From assembly GCA_030280995.1 (NCBI GenBank), contig JASXTE010000010.1, forward strand, positions 27,706,823-27,770,822: 64,000 nucleotides of DNA, read 5' to 3'. The first letter of the stretch is position 1, and the number at the start of each line of letters is the position of its first letter. This DNA comes from Hemileia vastatrix (Eukaryota > Basidiomycota > Pucciniomycetes > Pucciniales > Zaghouaniaceae). Both the position numbers and the translations under genes were made by a program. The notes below the pieces were generated by a model. It saw only the letters and a list, made by a program, of their open reading frames with translations, did no database searches and was not told the DNA's origin. Shown here piece by piece: positions 22,434 to 34,669 of the stretch.

Positions 22434-24000
22434 TCACCACACACACACATCCTTCCTTCTCAGCATTGTTAGAGATGGGCCCAGTGATTTTGTAAGTATA
22501 TCAGCCTGCATTTGCGCAGTAGGAACCCATTCCAACGTTTCTTTTTTTAGAAAGAGTTGTTCATTAACAATATAGAAACACCTATCCACATGCCGTGCCC
22601 GCTTGTTGCCAGGGTTATCTTTTGCATTGGCAATTGCACCTTTGTTGTCGCAGAAAATCTTTATAGGGGGAATATCGGGGAAGATATCTTTGAGCAAGTT
22701 TGAGATCCAAATTGCGGCTTTCATACCACCACCAAGTGCCACATACTCAGCTGTGCATGATGAATCACTCACTGTCAGTTGGCACCTTGATGTCCAAACA
22801 ATTGGGCAGGAATTAAGGAGTAGCAGATGTCCACTTTGAGCTCTTGAGAATTCTTTGTTATTCCAAGTGGAATCAGAAAAAGATAGGAGTTCAAGTGGTG
22901 AGTCACGGTCGGGGTGGATATGAAGACAAAGGGTAGTGGTGTGCTGGACATATCTAAGGAGGTGATTGAGAGCGATCCAGTGGGTGGCATAAGGTTTGGA
23001 TGAGAAGTGTGCCAAAAAATTGACTGGGAACAACAGATCAGGTCTAGTTGCAACTGCTACATAACTGAGGGCACCTAGAATGAAGAGATATTTAGTTGTC
23101 TCTATAGCTACTTCTTCATCCTTTGCAGTGGTGATTTCCAACTTGTTAGGTAGGGGCGATCTCGTTGTTAATCCAGATGGGTTATGTGTCCGTAGAATCT
23201 TATCAATGAGCTGAAAATTGTGTAGGTCAAAACCCTCTGGGACTTCTTTGATAGAAACACCTACTATAACATCAACACTATCATTCCATTTTACTTTCAA
23301 ACTACCATCCAAACCATCTTCTAAACCCTTTAACACCTCCTCACTGCTACCAGTAACTATACCATCATCAACATGTATCCATATCACACCCAAACAATCC
23401 TTCTTCCTAAGAACATAGAAACTTCTATCATACTGACTTGCTTTATACCCCAGAGCATCCAATTTGCTGGCTATATGTAGCCACCAGCATCTTGCTGCTT
23501 GCTTGGTACCATAGAGGGCTTTCTTTAAGCGCAACGCATTGCCAGCTTCACGTAGCTGGTAACCTTCAGGAGGATGCACCCAAATTGCTTCATCAATTGG
23601 ACTGTGAAGGTAAGCAGCGGTGACATCAAAAGATTTGACAGGCCATTTGTGATAAGCTGCCAAAGTGAGGAGAAGGTGTTGTGAAGCGAAAGTAGCAGTT
23701 GGGGCAAAGGTGTCAGTAAAATCAATACCATACTGTTGTAAAAAACCTTTAGCTACATATCGTGCTTTATAGATTGGAGTTTTGGAAGAAGGATTTTTGA
23801 TTGTAAAGACCCATTTTGCATTGGTGAGCTTGGCGCCAGGGGAAAGCTTTTCCTCATACCATACATCCATATCTTTCATGTTTAGTAGTTCCCTTTTGCA
23901 TGCTTGGTCCCACTTGCGATTGTCAGGCGAGATCATAGCTTGCAGATGGGTTCTGGGAATAATGGATGATTGGGACAAACTTTTTGTAACAGTCTCACAT
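22434..24000 (-). CDS. Copia reverse transcriptase and RNase H segment
   Basis: Open frame of over 500 codons read from the D insertion point to a stop at 22434. It starts in the RT lead-in (KWDQACKREL), includes the conserved WVFTIKN, ARYVAKGFLQQYGIDFTDTF and FDVTAAYLHSPIDE stretches, the YGTKQAARCWW motif and the catalytic HVDDG (about 23360), then RNase H with DSSCTAEYVAL and FCDNKGAIANAKD, ending in the usual ADILTKSL region. Catalytic residues look intact. It lost its 5' part of the polyprotein to the 10.7-kb gypsy D insertion: the frame resumes at 34670 with QEKAVR when D and one copy of a 4-bp duplication are removed. Confidence 0.93.
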
Positions 24001-25088
24001 TATGGTAAGGTAAACTCTTACAGTCGCCTTGCTGTAAGCAGAATCCGGAGGAGATATGTGGATTTAGCTGAAAACCCCGTCCTTCCAATAAAAATAACAA
24101 AATGGGAATTCTAAATCACTAAGCTAACCAGTCTACTTGGATCTGATTAATAAAAATAATGAAACTCTAAAATATTTAACGCTTATTGAGATTTAAAGAA
24201 AGTGGCTGTTGAGAAAGAAATACTGAATACAACAATTAAGGTGTACCAGTGAAAGATCTGTAAAGATTGACTTTTATGTTTTTATAATAATTTGAATTTT
24301 TATGAGACAGCAATAATCAAGTCCCAGTGATGAAGACCTTTCTAAAGATACCCTGTATGAAGTGTGATTTTAAATTGTGTAGTAGTATTTCTAAAATGTT
24401 ATATATAAAATATAAAGTTATAAGGGTATTACAAATTTATTTAATTTGTTGAGTAATAAAAAATGAGACCGTGGTGGTTAATGATTAAGCTGTATGATGT
24501 GTCCCCCCTCTCAATTTCGAGTTTGAGAAGCGCTTAAGTATTCCTAGTCACGTGCCTAAGTTTTCCCCTCCAGAGCTCTTCCAGAGTCAATCCGGAGCCG
24601 GAACGGAGTCCGTCCGGACTTCCGGACTCAATTAGAACCTTAAAACTATAATAAAAAAATCTAGAAAAATTACACATAATAGAGCTACTTCCCCTTTACA
24701 TACCAAACTAATTTTCGTAGTCTGCGCAGCTCTAATTACCCCGTGAAAATTCATCAAAGTTAAGTAATTTTTGAAAACGTAAATATTTCTATAAAACTTT
24801 AAAATTCATTTAAAAATATAAGAAAAATAGTAAAAATTCTGGGAAAATTTCCCAAGGTTCTTGAGTGACTTGACTTGATACTTATAAATTTTTCAGACCA
24901 TAAAAATAAGTTTTCTCCGTAAACTAAATTGTATTTGTGTAGGCATTCGCTCGTGACCGATTTCTTCATATTTTAAACTCCAATAAATTAAATAAAACCC
25001 TTTTATAAAAAATAATAACGCCAATCTCGCACGCCGTAATAACTCCATTTACATATTTAGGTGCCGTACTAAACTTTAGGCTACCACA
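24001..25088 (-). repeat. D 3' LTR
   Basis: About 1088 bp, nearly identical to 33567-34665; a short insertion in the latter (an extra GGAGTCCGTAT-type repeat near 34170) accounts for the length difference. The purine tract TTGGAGGGAGGA is immediately upstream on the minus strand (25089-25100). Confidence 0.93.
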
Positions 25089-27915
25089 TCCTCCCTCCAA
25101 TTGAGAATGTCCCCATTCTTAAAACTTTGCATAAGTGGTTGAGCAATTCCAAAAGAATTATCTTTTCTAATAAAATAATTTGATAAATTTGTTTTAGCTG
25201 GTCTTCTTTTAAATCTTTATAATAAAAATGTTCTTTCTTCTTCTCTGGCTTGATATAACATAAAATAATATAAATCTTGTGATGATTCCACTACGAGAGC
25301 AAGGTTTGAATCCCTTCAGACTCCCATTAACCAGTCTTCTTTCTTGTCACAGCATTGAGAGAGTGGATCTTCCTATGAGCCGAATACTCCTGATTCCAAC
25401 CTCATAGGGCCCCCCACTGAGCCGAATTCTATGATTCCATTCTTGCCATAAGGTTCTCCAAGCTTCACACCAAAAAAAAAATGGCCTAACTATGAGGCAC
25501 TAAAAAAAATCATTCCCTAAAATCCAACTACCATCCTAACTTCTGATTCCTTCATCACAATTTGAAAACTTTGCTATACAGCAAACCCATAAAATACTTT
25601 TGCCAGGCTTCCAATAATAATATTAACTTTAGACCATGTTAAAGCGCCACAAATTTCACCTAATTAAACATTATGCTTTCCATAGCATCATTACCACCTA
25701 AAATTTTAACCTCCTAAAGCTTATCAGCACCCAATTCCAGAAATAATTGAATAACCAGTTTTGAGTCATAGTGGACAGTGATAAATTAAAAGATTGAATT
25801 GAGTTATCCAAACAAGATTGACATTCCAGTTTAAAGTCTTGGTGGACCAAAAATATAATCGATTGCCAGTTTATGGTCTTGGTGGACCAAAGATCGTTTA
25901 GGTGCATAAATAACTTGATATATTCCTAAGTAAGGCCTAGGCTTGACCAAAGATTGAATAAATTTGATAATCCAGTTTAATGTCATAGTGGACCAAACAT
26001 TTGATCGACAAGTAATCCAGTATAAGGCCATAGTGGACCAATGAATGTTGAATTATCCTGCAGATATTAATTTTCCAGTTTAAAGTCATAGTGGACTAGA
26101 CAATGAATGAACTACCAGTTTAAAGTCATGGTGGACCAAACATTTAATCGATAAGAAATCCAGTTTAAGTCATGGTGGACCCAACACTTGATAATAGTCC
26201 AGTTTAAGGTCTTGGTGGACCTAAAAAATCCAATAAAAAAAAAAATTTAACGATAGTCTTGAAAATTAGCCAGTTTAAAGTCTTGGAGGACTAACAGCTC
26301 CAAAATTTGTATAAAACCTTAAGGAAAGTCTTGAACAGTAGCCAGTTTAAAGTCTTGGAGGACTAACAGCTCCAAAATTTGTATAAAAAAATCTTAAAGA
26401 ACGTCTTGAACAGTAGCCAGTTTAAAGTCTTGGAGGACTAACAAATCCAAAATACGTATAAAAAAACTTAAAGAACGTCTTGAAGAGTAGCCAGTTTAAA
26501 GTCATGGAGGACTAAACAGATGTCTTGAAGTAAAATCCCATAGGTATTGAGTTCCCCTATACCCTGTTTCCAGTCTAAACTATATGAATAAACTAAAAAG
26601 AATGATGACTGAAAAATAAAACTAGGAAATATAATAATAATTTTGATTTAATTATTTTTTTTTTTTTTATTTTATTTTTATTTTTATTTTTATTTTATTT
26701 TTATTTTTTTATTTTTTTTATTTTATTTTTATTTTTTTTAAATTTAAATTTGTTTTTTTTTATTTTTATTTTATTTTATTTTATTTTTTTATTTTATTTT
26801 ATTTTATTTTATTTTTATTTTTATTTTTATTTATTTTTATTTTTATTTTTATTTTTATTATTATTTTATTTTATTTTATTTTATTTTTTTTTTTAAAAAA
26901 TAAAAGATTTTAGAAAAGATAGTTTAGAAATAAAATTTAAAATTTAATTTTTAAAGAAAGATAAATGAATGTGAAAAGAAGTAATAAAAAAGAATTATCA
27001 AAATTAAAATTTTAAAAGATGCCCCCCGGCCATTTGATGAGCCGTACCCTCGACATCATACCCACATCCAAGTGCAACTTGATGTGGTTACACAATTTTG
27101 AGAAATTGAAAAGAAAAGAAAATAAATGAAAGTTTTTAGAAGATAATTTTTATAATGATGATCACTGGGTGGGCTCCCTCCAATTTATAAAAATGATTAG
27201 AGACCACCAGTGAGCATCACCTTTACATTAATTCATAATATATATTAAAGAAAAGAAATCACAATCTAACATAAAAAATCAAAAACAAAATAAAAAAATC
27301 TTGAATCCGGCGTTGAGAGCGGTGTCTCTTGATTCGTTCCAGTTTATAGTCTTAGTGGACTTCCTATAATTAAAAGACAAAGCCAGGATTCAACTAGAAA
27401 CAGGGAAAATTTTGGAAACGAACATTATGGGGTAATTGTGTATAGAGCAGCCAGCCCATCAATTACCCCCACACTTGCCAATATTAAATTAAGAAGGTTC
27501 CCCTGTGAACACTTCTTCCAATAAATTTTAAAAAATTTTCCAACACTATCTTCAACCATATTTTAAGAATTTTTAATTTTGAAAATTTTCAATGAAGGTT
27601 TTCTTGCATTTCGTTATGTTTCATCACAGTTTTGTCGCCCATATGCAGTGTAATGATAGTAAAGTATTTTTTGATAAAAATAAGAAGATAGTTTATACTC
27701 GTTGCGGAGGAATCCATAAAATTTCGTAGATATCATAGTTTATCCTCATTGTGGAGGTCGTCATAAAATATTGTCGATATCATAGTTTATCCTTATTGCG
27801 GAGGAATCCATAAAATTTAATAAATGTCATTAAAATTGTAGTTTATCCTCATTTTGGAGTTATCCATATAATTTCATAAATTTCATAAAAATTGTAGTTT
27901 ATCCTCATTTCGGAG
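25089..27915 (-). other. D 3' untranslated region with repeated hairpin motif
   Basis: Non-coding stretch between the integrase stop and the 3' LTR. It holds 13 copies of a hairpin-plus-tail motif at 25755-26513 (starts 25755, 25826, 25866, 25972, 26017, 26075, 26115, 26160, 26199, 26270, 26342, 26417, 26491), one at 27339 and five at 27689-27916. From 26270 they sit in tandem units of about 70-75 bp. Each reads CCAGTTTA followed by a short stem-loop on the plus strand. It also has a pure T/A tract (26649-26897) and an inverted repeat GATCACTGG/CCAGTGAGC near 27162-27216. Confidence 0.85.
26649..26897. repeat. TTTTA-type low-complexity tract
   Basis: About 250 bp made almost only of TTTTA and TTTTTA units, inside the 3' untranslated region of element D. 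Confidence 0.95.
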
Positions 27916-30900
27916 TTAGACTTCGGCACTCCTGGTGCCTCTAGGATAGAACCGTTTCACTTGATCGGCTGCTACCCTCTTCTTTAATACTACTCCATCC
28001 AACTCTTCTAGCACATATGAACCGCCGGAAACTTGCTCCTTGATTTTATACGGTCCATTCCACCTATCTGCAAACATCTTTCCCCACTGGCTTTCCAAAC
28101 TCCTATTATACACCAAGACCATATCTCCTGGGTTCAAAGGTTTCCTTAATCGATGTGCCAACCGCTCATCCCAATATCTAACTGATTGATTTCGGATCTT
28201 CATCATCCGCGAATATGCCTTTTCTAAATATTCTTCTTTCTTTTCTAGCTGCATCATTCTTGCACACAACAATTCTTCAGTAGTTTTGACCGTGTCCCAG
28301 TCAACTCCAAGATATGATTCAGCTTCTAAATCAACTGGTAAAACTGCTTTCTGTCCAAAAACAAGTTCATAAGGTGAAAATCCGGTCGTCCTTTTGGCAG
28401 TGATTCAATCAGCAAATAAAACTAAAGGTAAATAGTGCCTCCACTTTTTGGCACTTGTCCCACACATTTTAACTAAAGCATCCTTAATAACTTGATGCCC
28501 TCTTTCAACCATGCCTTCAGCTTCAGGATAATATGGGGTTGCTACCCTAACCTTTGATCCAACTTTCAATACGGCCTCTTTAAACTCTGTCCCAAATTCA
28601 GGACCTCCATCTACCGTTACCAACTTCATCACCCCATACCTATATACCCAATTATTCAAAAAAAATTCTGCCACATTTTTGGCAGTTAAATTAATAAGAG
28701 GCGCTGCCTCTACCCAACCAGATAAATCATCTCTGGCCACAATTAAATATTTATACCGTCCCTCTTTTATATGAACGGCATCTAAACTAACTCTTCCAAA
28801 GAGCGTATATTCACCGGTCGCGCGTCCAGGTTCTTTTGGCCTTAAATAACTTTGTCTTTGACATTCTTCGCATGACTGAACCCACTGTTTAACAGCCATC
28901 TTCATGCCAGGCCACCAAAATCGATCAGAAATTCTTCTAAATGTTTCTCCAACGCCTCTATGCCCGAGATCTTCATGCAGTGATTTCAAAACTAATTCTT
29001 GCCCCTTCTGTTGAGTTATAACTACTTGAGGATTTGGATATCTCCTCCTCATTAAACATCGACCAGATAGGTAAAACGTAGATGACTTCCTCTTGATAGC
29101 CACCCATTCATCGTCTTCACACTCTTCTGGCCTCTCTAAAGTCAACAAATATTTGACTAACAAAAAATAAAAACCAGTCTGACCCCAGACTTCATCTTGA
29201 AAATCGATTAATATAACATCAATAGGGACTTCTCTATCACCAATATCACCTGCACATGAATGAGCCAATAATCGTTGACCCCTAAACAAATCTTTAATCG
29301 AGCTATGTTGACGTTTTTCTTCTGAACCTTTGGATCCTTCGTAAACCGTATTCGAAAATACCTCTTTCTCTTTATCCATCTTTTTATTTAAATTCTCTAA
29401 TTCTCCAACATATACACCATTCCTTAATTTACTACTATCCCACACTACCAATCCATTTTCCTCTACATACACTACATCTTCTTCTACCTCCTCTCTGCCG
29501 AATTTATCTACACCTTTTCCAACACCTTTATTAACATAAAAACTATTTTCTAGTTTATCCTCTTGGTGGAGGTCATCATCTCCATAATCTAAACACAATA
29601 GTCCTGCCAGTTTAACCTCATGGGGGAGGTATGGAAAGTCTTCAGCTCCTTTAGTGCTGGCTTTGATAATAGGTATATCTTCATCAAACTCTTCTGAGTC
29701 TGAATCTTCTTCAGTGGGTGGTCTCCTTGATAAACCATCTGGCATAGTAAAAGTTTTGCCAGGCTTATGAACTAAATCAAACAAAAAATGTTGAATAAAA
29801 GCTACCCATCTCGTCATGGGTGCATTCGGTAAACTTGGGGAATTAATCATCTGGATTAACGATTTCGCATCCACTTGCAACTCAAAATGTTCAAAATATG
29901 CTGAAGTTTCTTCAGTATTTTCGCCACACCACATAATTCCAATTTTGGTTGAGAATATCTTGATTCGACCTCAGTAAATACTACAGATTCATACCTAACT
30001 GGCCTGATGTAACCAGCTTTATCCATCTGAGACAAAACCGCCCCAGCTGCAACCTGACTTGAATCAACTGCTAAATAAATTCTGTCAGAATCTTTTCCAT
30101 AATCCAACTTGTGCAGGACTAAATCCTTCCCCACAACCTCCTTCAACTTCACAAACGCCTTCTCACACTCTTCATCCTTTCTCGTTAACAGTCTCAATGG
30201 AGCTGCCAATGAAGAAAAGTCCTTGATAAACATTCTAACATATACGCAAACGCCTAAAAACCCTCTGACTTCGGTCGTATTCTTGGGTCTTGGCCAGGAC
30301 TGAATTTTGTTAACTTTCTTCTTGGACATAATCCTACCCTCTCTACATACCACATGGCCTAATATTTCTAAGGCTGGCACACAACATGAAAATTTTGAAC
30401 CTGAAATAGTTAAACCAGCCTCTTCAATTCGAAACAAGATTCTTTCTAATGTAATTGCAAACTCCCAAATGAATTTGCGTATCCCGGGATTCTCTTCCAA
30501 CACCTGGTTATCATAGTCGGTTTTTGGTCCCTTAATTCCTCCATCATCTATAAAGATTCCAGCATATTGTGGAATTTCATATTGAAGGATCCAAGCCATC
30601 TGAGCTTGATAAACTGCAACCGAATTTGTTGCTCCTTGAGGTAATCTTGTTAACTGTAAACGTCCAAGTGGCGTATCGAATGTAGTGAGTGGCCTTGAGT
30701 CCGGATGTAACTCTCTCTCATCATATCCACCCATAATATCTCCCAAACCATAACACACTCTCCCTGCAAACGCTTCAACAAACTCCTCAGCACTAGGTGG
30801 TATCCCAGCATCCTTTATTGTAACCCTATTTAATTCCCTAAGATCATGAACAACTCTAAGCTTGCCATTCGGTTTCTTGATACAAAATACCGGACTAGAA

Positions 30901-32129
30901 TAACTTGACGTTGATTGCTCATACAGTCCAGTGCGTATCCGTTCTCTGACAACTTCGATATAAGCTTCTTTCAATGCAGCCGGAATAGGAATCGGTTTCT
31001 GCTGCCATGGTTCATGACATACCACAGGAATCTTGTAAGGCTCCCCATAGGAATGCTTCAACACACCCCTCTCCTCTTCTACAAAAGCAATGGCCTTCTC
31101 TCGCTTGACCATCACATCCAACAACAACTTCTTCTCTTCTCCAGACAACCAACCATCAGGTCCAAAATTAACAACACCCAGTCTCTCAAAAGTGATTCTT
31201 GACGTCTCAGAAAATTCAGGCGGATTCTTTACCAAGGGACTTTCATAAGGATCTCTTGATAACCTTGGTCTTCTCAAAGGTGGATTTAATTCAGCAGGTA
31301 GCGGTTCATTAATAGGTCGAACTTTATTTGCTACTTTCTTATATTTGGCTGCGTCCACATCTAAATTAACCTGAGGTAAAACATTTTCTTTTGTATCGCC
31401 ATTAAAACTTTCATCAAATGAATCTTCTTCATCGCCAGAATCAGAATAAGAAAAATTAGAAAAATATTTTATTTCATTTTTAAATTTTACCCTTTTCTCC
31501 TTTCCCTCGTCTAATTTATAAACAGATTTTCCAACACCTTTTCTTCCCTTATCCAACAGTAAATCACCCGTAAAGAAAGTCGGCAGTTTAACCTCTTGCT
31601 GGAGGACCGGAATTGAATTTTCACAAAAATTATTATTTTGAGTTTTAATTATACTGAGATTTTTTATTGGATTTTGATAAGATTTTCGCAGCTTACCCTC
31701 TTGCTGGAGAACCGGAATAACATTTTCACATAAATTATTTTTTTGTGTTTTACTTATACTGAGATTTTTAATCGAGTTTTGATGAGATTTTCGCAGTTTA
31801 CCCTCTTGCTGGAGGTCCAAAAACATACCCTTCCAATTTTTATCCAACCTAATTTGGCCCATTTTGCCTTTTTCACCGTTTTTAAATTTAATAGAAAAAC
31901 CGGGTAAATCCAATAAAGATATGGAAAAGTCCAAAACGTATTTGCACTCCAAATTAATATTAACAGAAAATAATTGAGAATCCACTTGAAGTATCTCCAA
32001 GTGAGCTGACCTATTGCAATCCGGGATCTCATCCTGAGGAGAGATTACAACATTAGAGTGATCAGCCCCTGCTACCCCAAAAAATGAGGGCATCCATAAT
32101 AATTTGAATCCTGAATAAATTGAAGACAT
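27916..32129 (-). pseudogene. D pol: reverse transcriptase, RNase H, integrase (two breaks)
   Basis: Read from 32129. The N-terminal part (about residues 90-200) contains 35-residue tandem repeats, each starting LQQEGKLRKS; no protease motif was recognised. Reverse transcriptase has RLPQGATNS and FIDDGG (a variant of YxDD). A frameshift near 29900 inside RNase H shifts to the frame 29934-28405, which carries the integrase HHCC finger (HRGVGETF...CEEC), the Asp motifs VTVDGGPEFG and the Glu motif EAEGMVERG. A TGA at 28405-28407 interrupts before the C-terminal part, which continues to 27916 with a GPYKI-type motif. All catalytic residues seem present, so the element died recently or the frameshift is programmed; I favour mutation. 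Confidence 0.9.
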
Positions 32130-32185
32130 AACAATAATAAAAAATTTCAGCCGAGTTTAGGTAGTTTATCCTCATTTCGGAGGAA

Positions 32186-33391
32186 TTAAATTCTTGATAT
32201 CCCCTGGAGATAATCCAAAATTTTGCCCCAAGGGCTTATCCACCAATTCCATAAAACCCAAAAATAAACCCCCATAATTTGTCCTACCATTGGACATAAA
32301 AAATAAACAACCCTTTTCCAAAATATGAGTGCATCCAATTTATGCACTCTATTACCAAATGCCACTACACTCTTTATTAGTGCAGGGAAAACCATATCCT
32401 CCTTAAAAATCTCTTCCTGAGATTGAAGCAAATCCACCATACATATACCAGATTCATAAACCATATCCACATCTGAATTGCAGACAGTCTCCGCTTTTGA
32501 AGACAAAACCTGAGGTAAATATTCCTCTAAATCAAATTCCAAATTATCCAAAACAAAATTATCCCCAACATCCAAATTTTCTTCATCAGTGACAATAATA
32601 TCTTCATCTTCAGAAACCTCTTCTTTCCTAACAGAAGATTCAACAAAAATAATATCTTCAGGCTGGACAAAATCTTCAGGAATGGCTGAATCTGAAATTT
32701 CATCAGTAACTAGTTCTTTTACACCATCCTCTTCTATCTCTTGAGCGACCTCAGTGTCTTCTCCAGAGTCCAAATCAACAGAGTTATGAGTATCCAGATG
32801 TTCCAAAATAACCTTCTTTAGCACCTCCATACCAGGAATCCTAGTTTCTCCATCTGGAAGATCCTTCATTAAATTTGCTTTAATAAGCACCATCAAAACA
32901 TCTTTCTTAACCTTTTCCCCCATAGCATCCCAAAAAACATACTTTGATGCATTATCATGAAATAAAATTTCATACTCCAACAAATAATCCAGAACCACCT
33001 GAAATTCAACCATAAACTGATGATACTGATGCAGAGATGTTACACCACCTTTTGATTCCCATTTCCTAGCTATATCCTTTAGATCCTCCAATGAATAAAC
33101 TTTTGGCCACCTTTTTTCCATTTCCATCTTGAGCTTTCTCCAATCTTGATCTTTATAACCATCCATAGAAATAACCCCCTTTTCCACCTCTCTGTCCAAA
33201 ATAAAGAACCTAATCTGCTTCACCATATCCAAAGGTAAAGCACCATCAATAGCAGCTGCAGTTTCATACCTATAAAAAAATCCTTCTAAATCATCTCCAG
33301 AAAACTTGGGCCCAACCCAAGATACAATCCTTACTGATGCCCTAACAGGTACACCAGCAGCCAACACAGCAGTTCCACTAGTAGAAGACAT
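32186..33391 (-). CDS. D gag
   Basis: Open frame of about 400 codons, from MSSTSG at 33391 (an upstream ATG at 33418 is also in frame) to a stop at 32186. The first 200 residues have the pattern of a gypsy capsid domain (WVGPKFSGDDLEGFFYRYE ... hydrophobic helices); the middle is very acidic (Glu/Asp-rich, about residues 210-300). No zinc knuckle is visible. It lies 180 bp inside the 5' LTR, and pol starts about 57 nt after its stop; a hairpin motif copy lies in this gap (32161-32183). Confidence 0.85.
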   Translation of the reverse strand: MSSTSGTAVLAAGVPVRASVRIVSWVGPKFSGDDLEGFFYRYETAAAIDGALPLDMVKQIRFFILDREVEKGVISMDGYKDQDWRKLKMEMEKRWPKVYSLEDLKDIARKWESKGGVTSLHQYHQFMVEFQVVLDYLLEYEILFHDNASKYVFWDAMGEKVKKDVLMVLIKANLMKDLPDGETRIPGMEVLKKVILEHLDTHNSVDLDSGEDTEVAQEIEEDGVKELVTDEISDSAIPEDFVQPEDIIFVESSVRKEEVSEDEDIIVTDEENLDVGDNFVLDNLEFDLEEYLPQVLSSKAETVCNSDVDMVYESGICMVDLLQSQEEIFKEDMVFPALIKSVVAFGNRVHKLDALIFWKRVVYFLCPMVGQIMGVYFWVLWNWWISPWGKILDYLQGISRI

Positions 33392-33547
33392 CCCAAAACA
33401 TAAGAAAAGCGTTAACAACCGTTAAAATAAAAAGCCTCTTGCAGGCCAATAACAAAATCCAATTAGAGTTCCAGAGAATAAGCCTCTTGCAGGCTAAGAA
33501 CGTTCTTGATCCAAGTAAGTCTTTTAAAGAAAGCTAGAGAATTCGAA

Positions 33548-33564
33548 CCCCACGTTGGGCGCCA
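33548..33564 (-). other. Primer-binding site of D
   Basis: On the minus strand TGGCGCCCAACGTGGGG starts two bases inside the 5' LTR. It begins with TGG (complement of CCA) and continues as GTTCGAA, so it is complementary to the 3' end and T-arm of a tRNA. This is the clearest tRNA primer site in the window. Confidence 0.9.
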
Positions 33565-33566
33565 AC

Positions 33567-34665
33567 TATGGTAAGGTAAACTCTTACAGTCGCCTTGCTG
33601 TAAGCAGAATCCGGAGGAGATATGTGGATTTAGCTGAAAACCCCGTCCTTCCAATAAAAATAACAAAATGGGAATTCTAAATCACTAAGCTAACCAGTCT
33701 ACTTGGATCTGATTAATAAAAATAATGAAACTCTAAAATATTTAACGCTTATTGAGATTTAAAGAAAGTGGCTGTTGAGAAAGAAATACTGAATACAACA
33801 ATTAAGGTGTACCAGTGAAAGATCTGTAAAGATTGACTTTTATGTTTTTATAATAATTTGAATTTTTATGAGACAGCAATAATCAAGTCCCAGTGATGAA
33901 GACCTTTCTAAAGATACCCTGTATGAAGTGTGATTTTAAATTGTGTAGTAGTATTTCTAAAATGTTATATATAAAATATAAAGTTATAAGGGTATTACAA
34001 ATTTATTTAATTTGTTGAGTAATAAAAAATGAGACCGTGGTGGTTAATGATTAAGCTGTATGATGTGTCCCCCCTCTCAATTTCGAGTTTGAGAAGCGCT
34101 TAAGTATTCCTAGTCACGTGCCTAAGTTTTCCCCTCCAGAGCTCTTCCAGAGTCAATCCAGAGCGCGTACGGAGTCCGTATGGAGTCCGTCCGGACTTCC
34201 GGACTCAATTAGAACCTTAAAACTATAATAAAAAAATCTAGAAAAATTACACATAATAGAGCTACTTCCCCTTTACATACCAAACTAATTTTCGTAGTCT
34301 GCGCAGCTCTAATTACCCCGTGAAAATTCATCAATGTTAAGTAATTTTTGAAAACGTAAATATTTCTATAAAACTTTAAAATTCATTTAAAAATATAAGA
34401 AAAATAGTAAAAATTCTGGGAAAATTTCCCAAGGTTCTTGAGTGACTTGACTTGATACTTATAAATTTTTCAGACCATAAAAATAAGTTTTCTCCGTAAA
34501 ATAAATTGTATTTGTGTAGGCATTCGCTCGTGACCGATTTCTTCATATTTTAAACTCCAATAAATTAAATAAAACCCTTTTATAAAAAATAATAACGCCA
34601 ATCTCGCACGCCGTAATAACTCCATTTACATATTTAGGTGCCGTACTAAACTTTAGGCTACCACA
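33567..34665 (-). repeat. D 5' LTR
   Basis: About 1099 bp, starts TGTGGTAGCC on the minus strand and ends CTTACCATA. It is almost identical to the 3' LTR, indicating a fairly recent insertion relative to the A and B elements. Confidence 0.93.
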
Positions 34666-34669
34666 ACGT

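Larger units (their letters stand above)
24001..34665 (-). mobile_element. Gypsy element D, near-complete, inserted in copia
   Basis: Minus-strand gypsy: 5' LTR 33567-34665, primer-binding site 33548-33564, gag 32186-33391, pol 27916-32129, a 2.8-kb 3' untranslated region full of repeats, purine tract, 3' LTR 24001-25088. Flanks are ACGT (34666-34669) and ATGT on the minus strand (23997-24000), a probable 4-bp duplication with one change; removing the element and one copy restores the copia reading frame. It is unrelated in detail to the A/B families: different LTR ends (TGTGGTAG...CCATA) and no chromodomain. Confidence 0.9.

Noticed and set aside
25755..26513. Regularly spaced repeats resembling a CRISPR array
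   Set aside because: Spacing is irregular (40-105 bp) before 26270, spacers are similar to each other, and the block lies in the untranslated region of a eukaryotic retrotransposon.
25755..27916. Hairpin motif as a hammerhead-type ribozyme
   Set aside because: No CTGATGA/GAAA core or other known catalytic core is present; only a single stem and tail are conserved.
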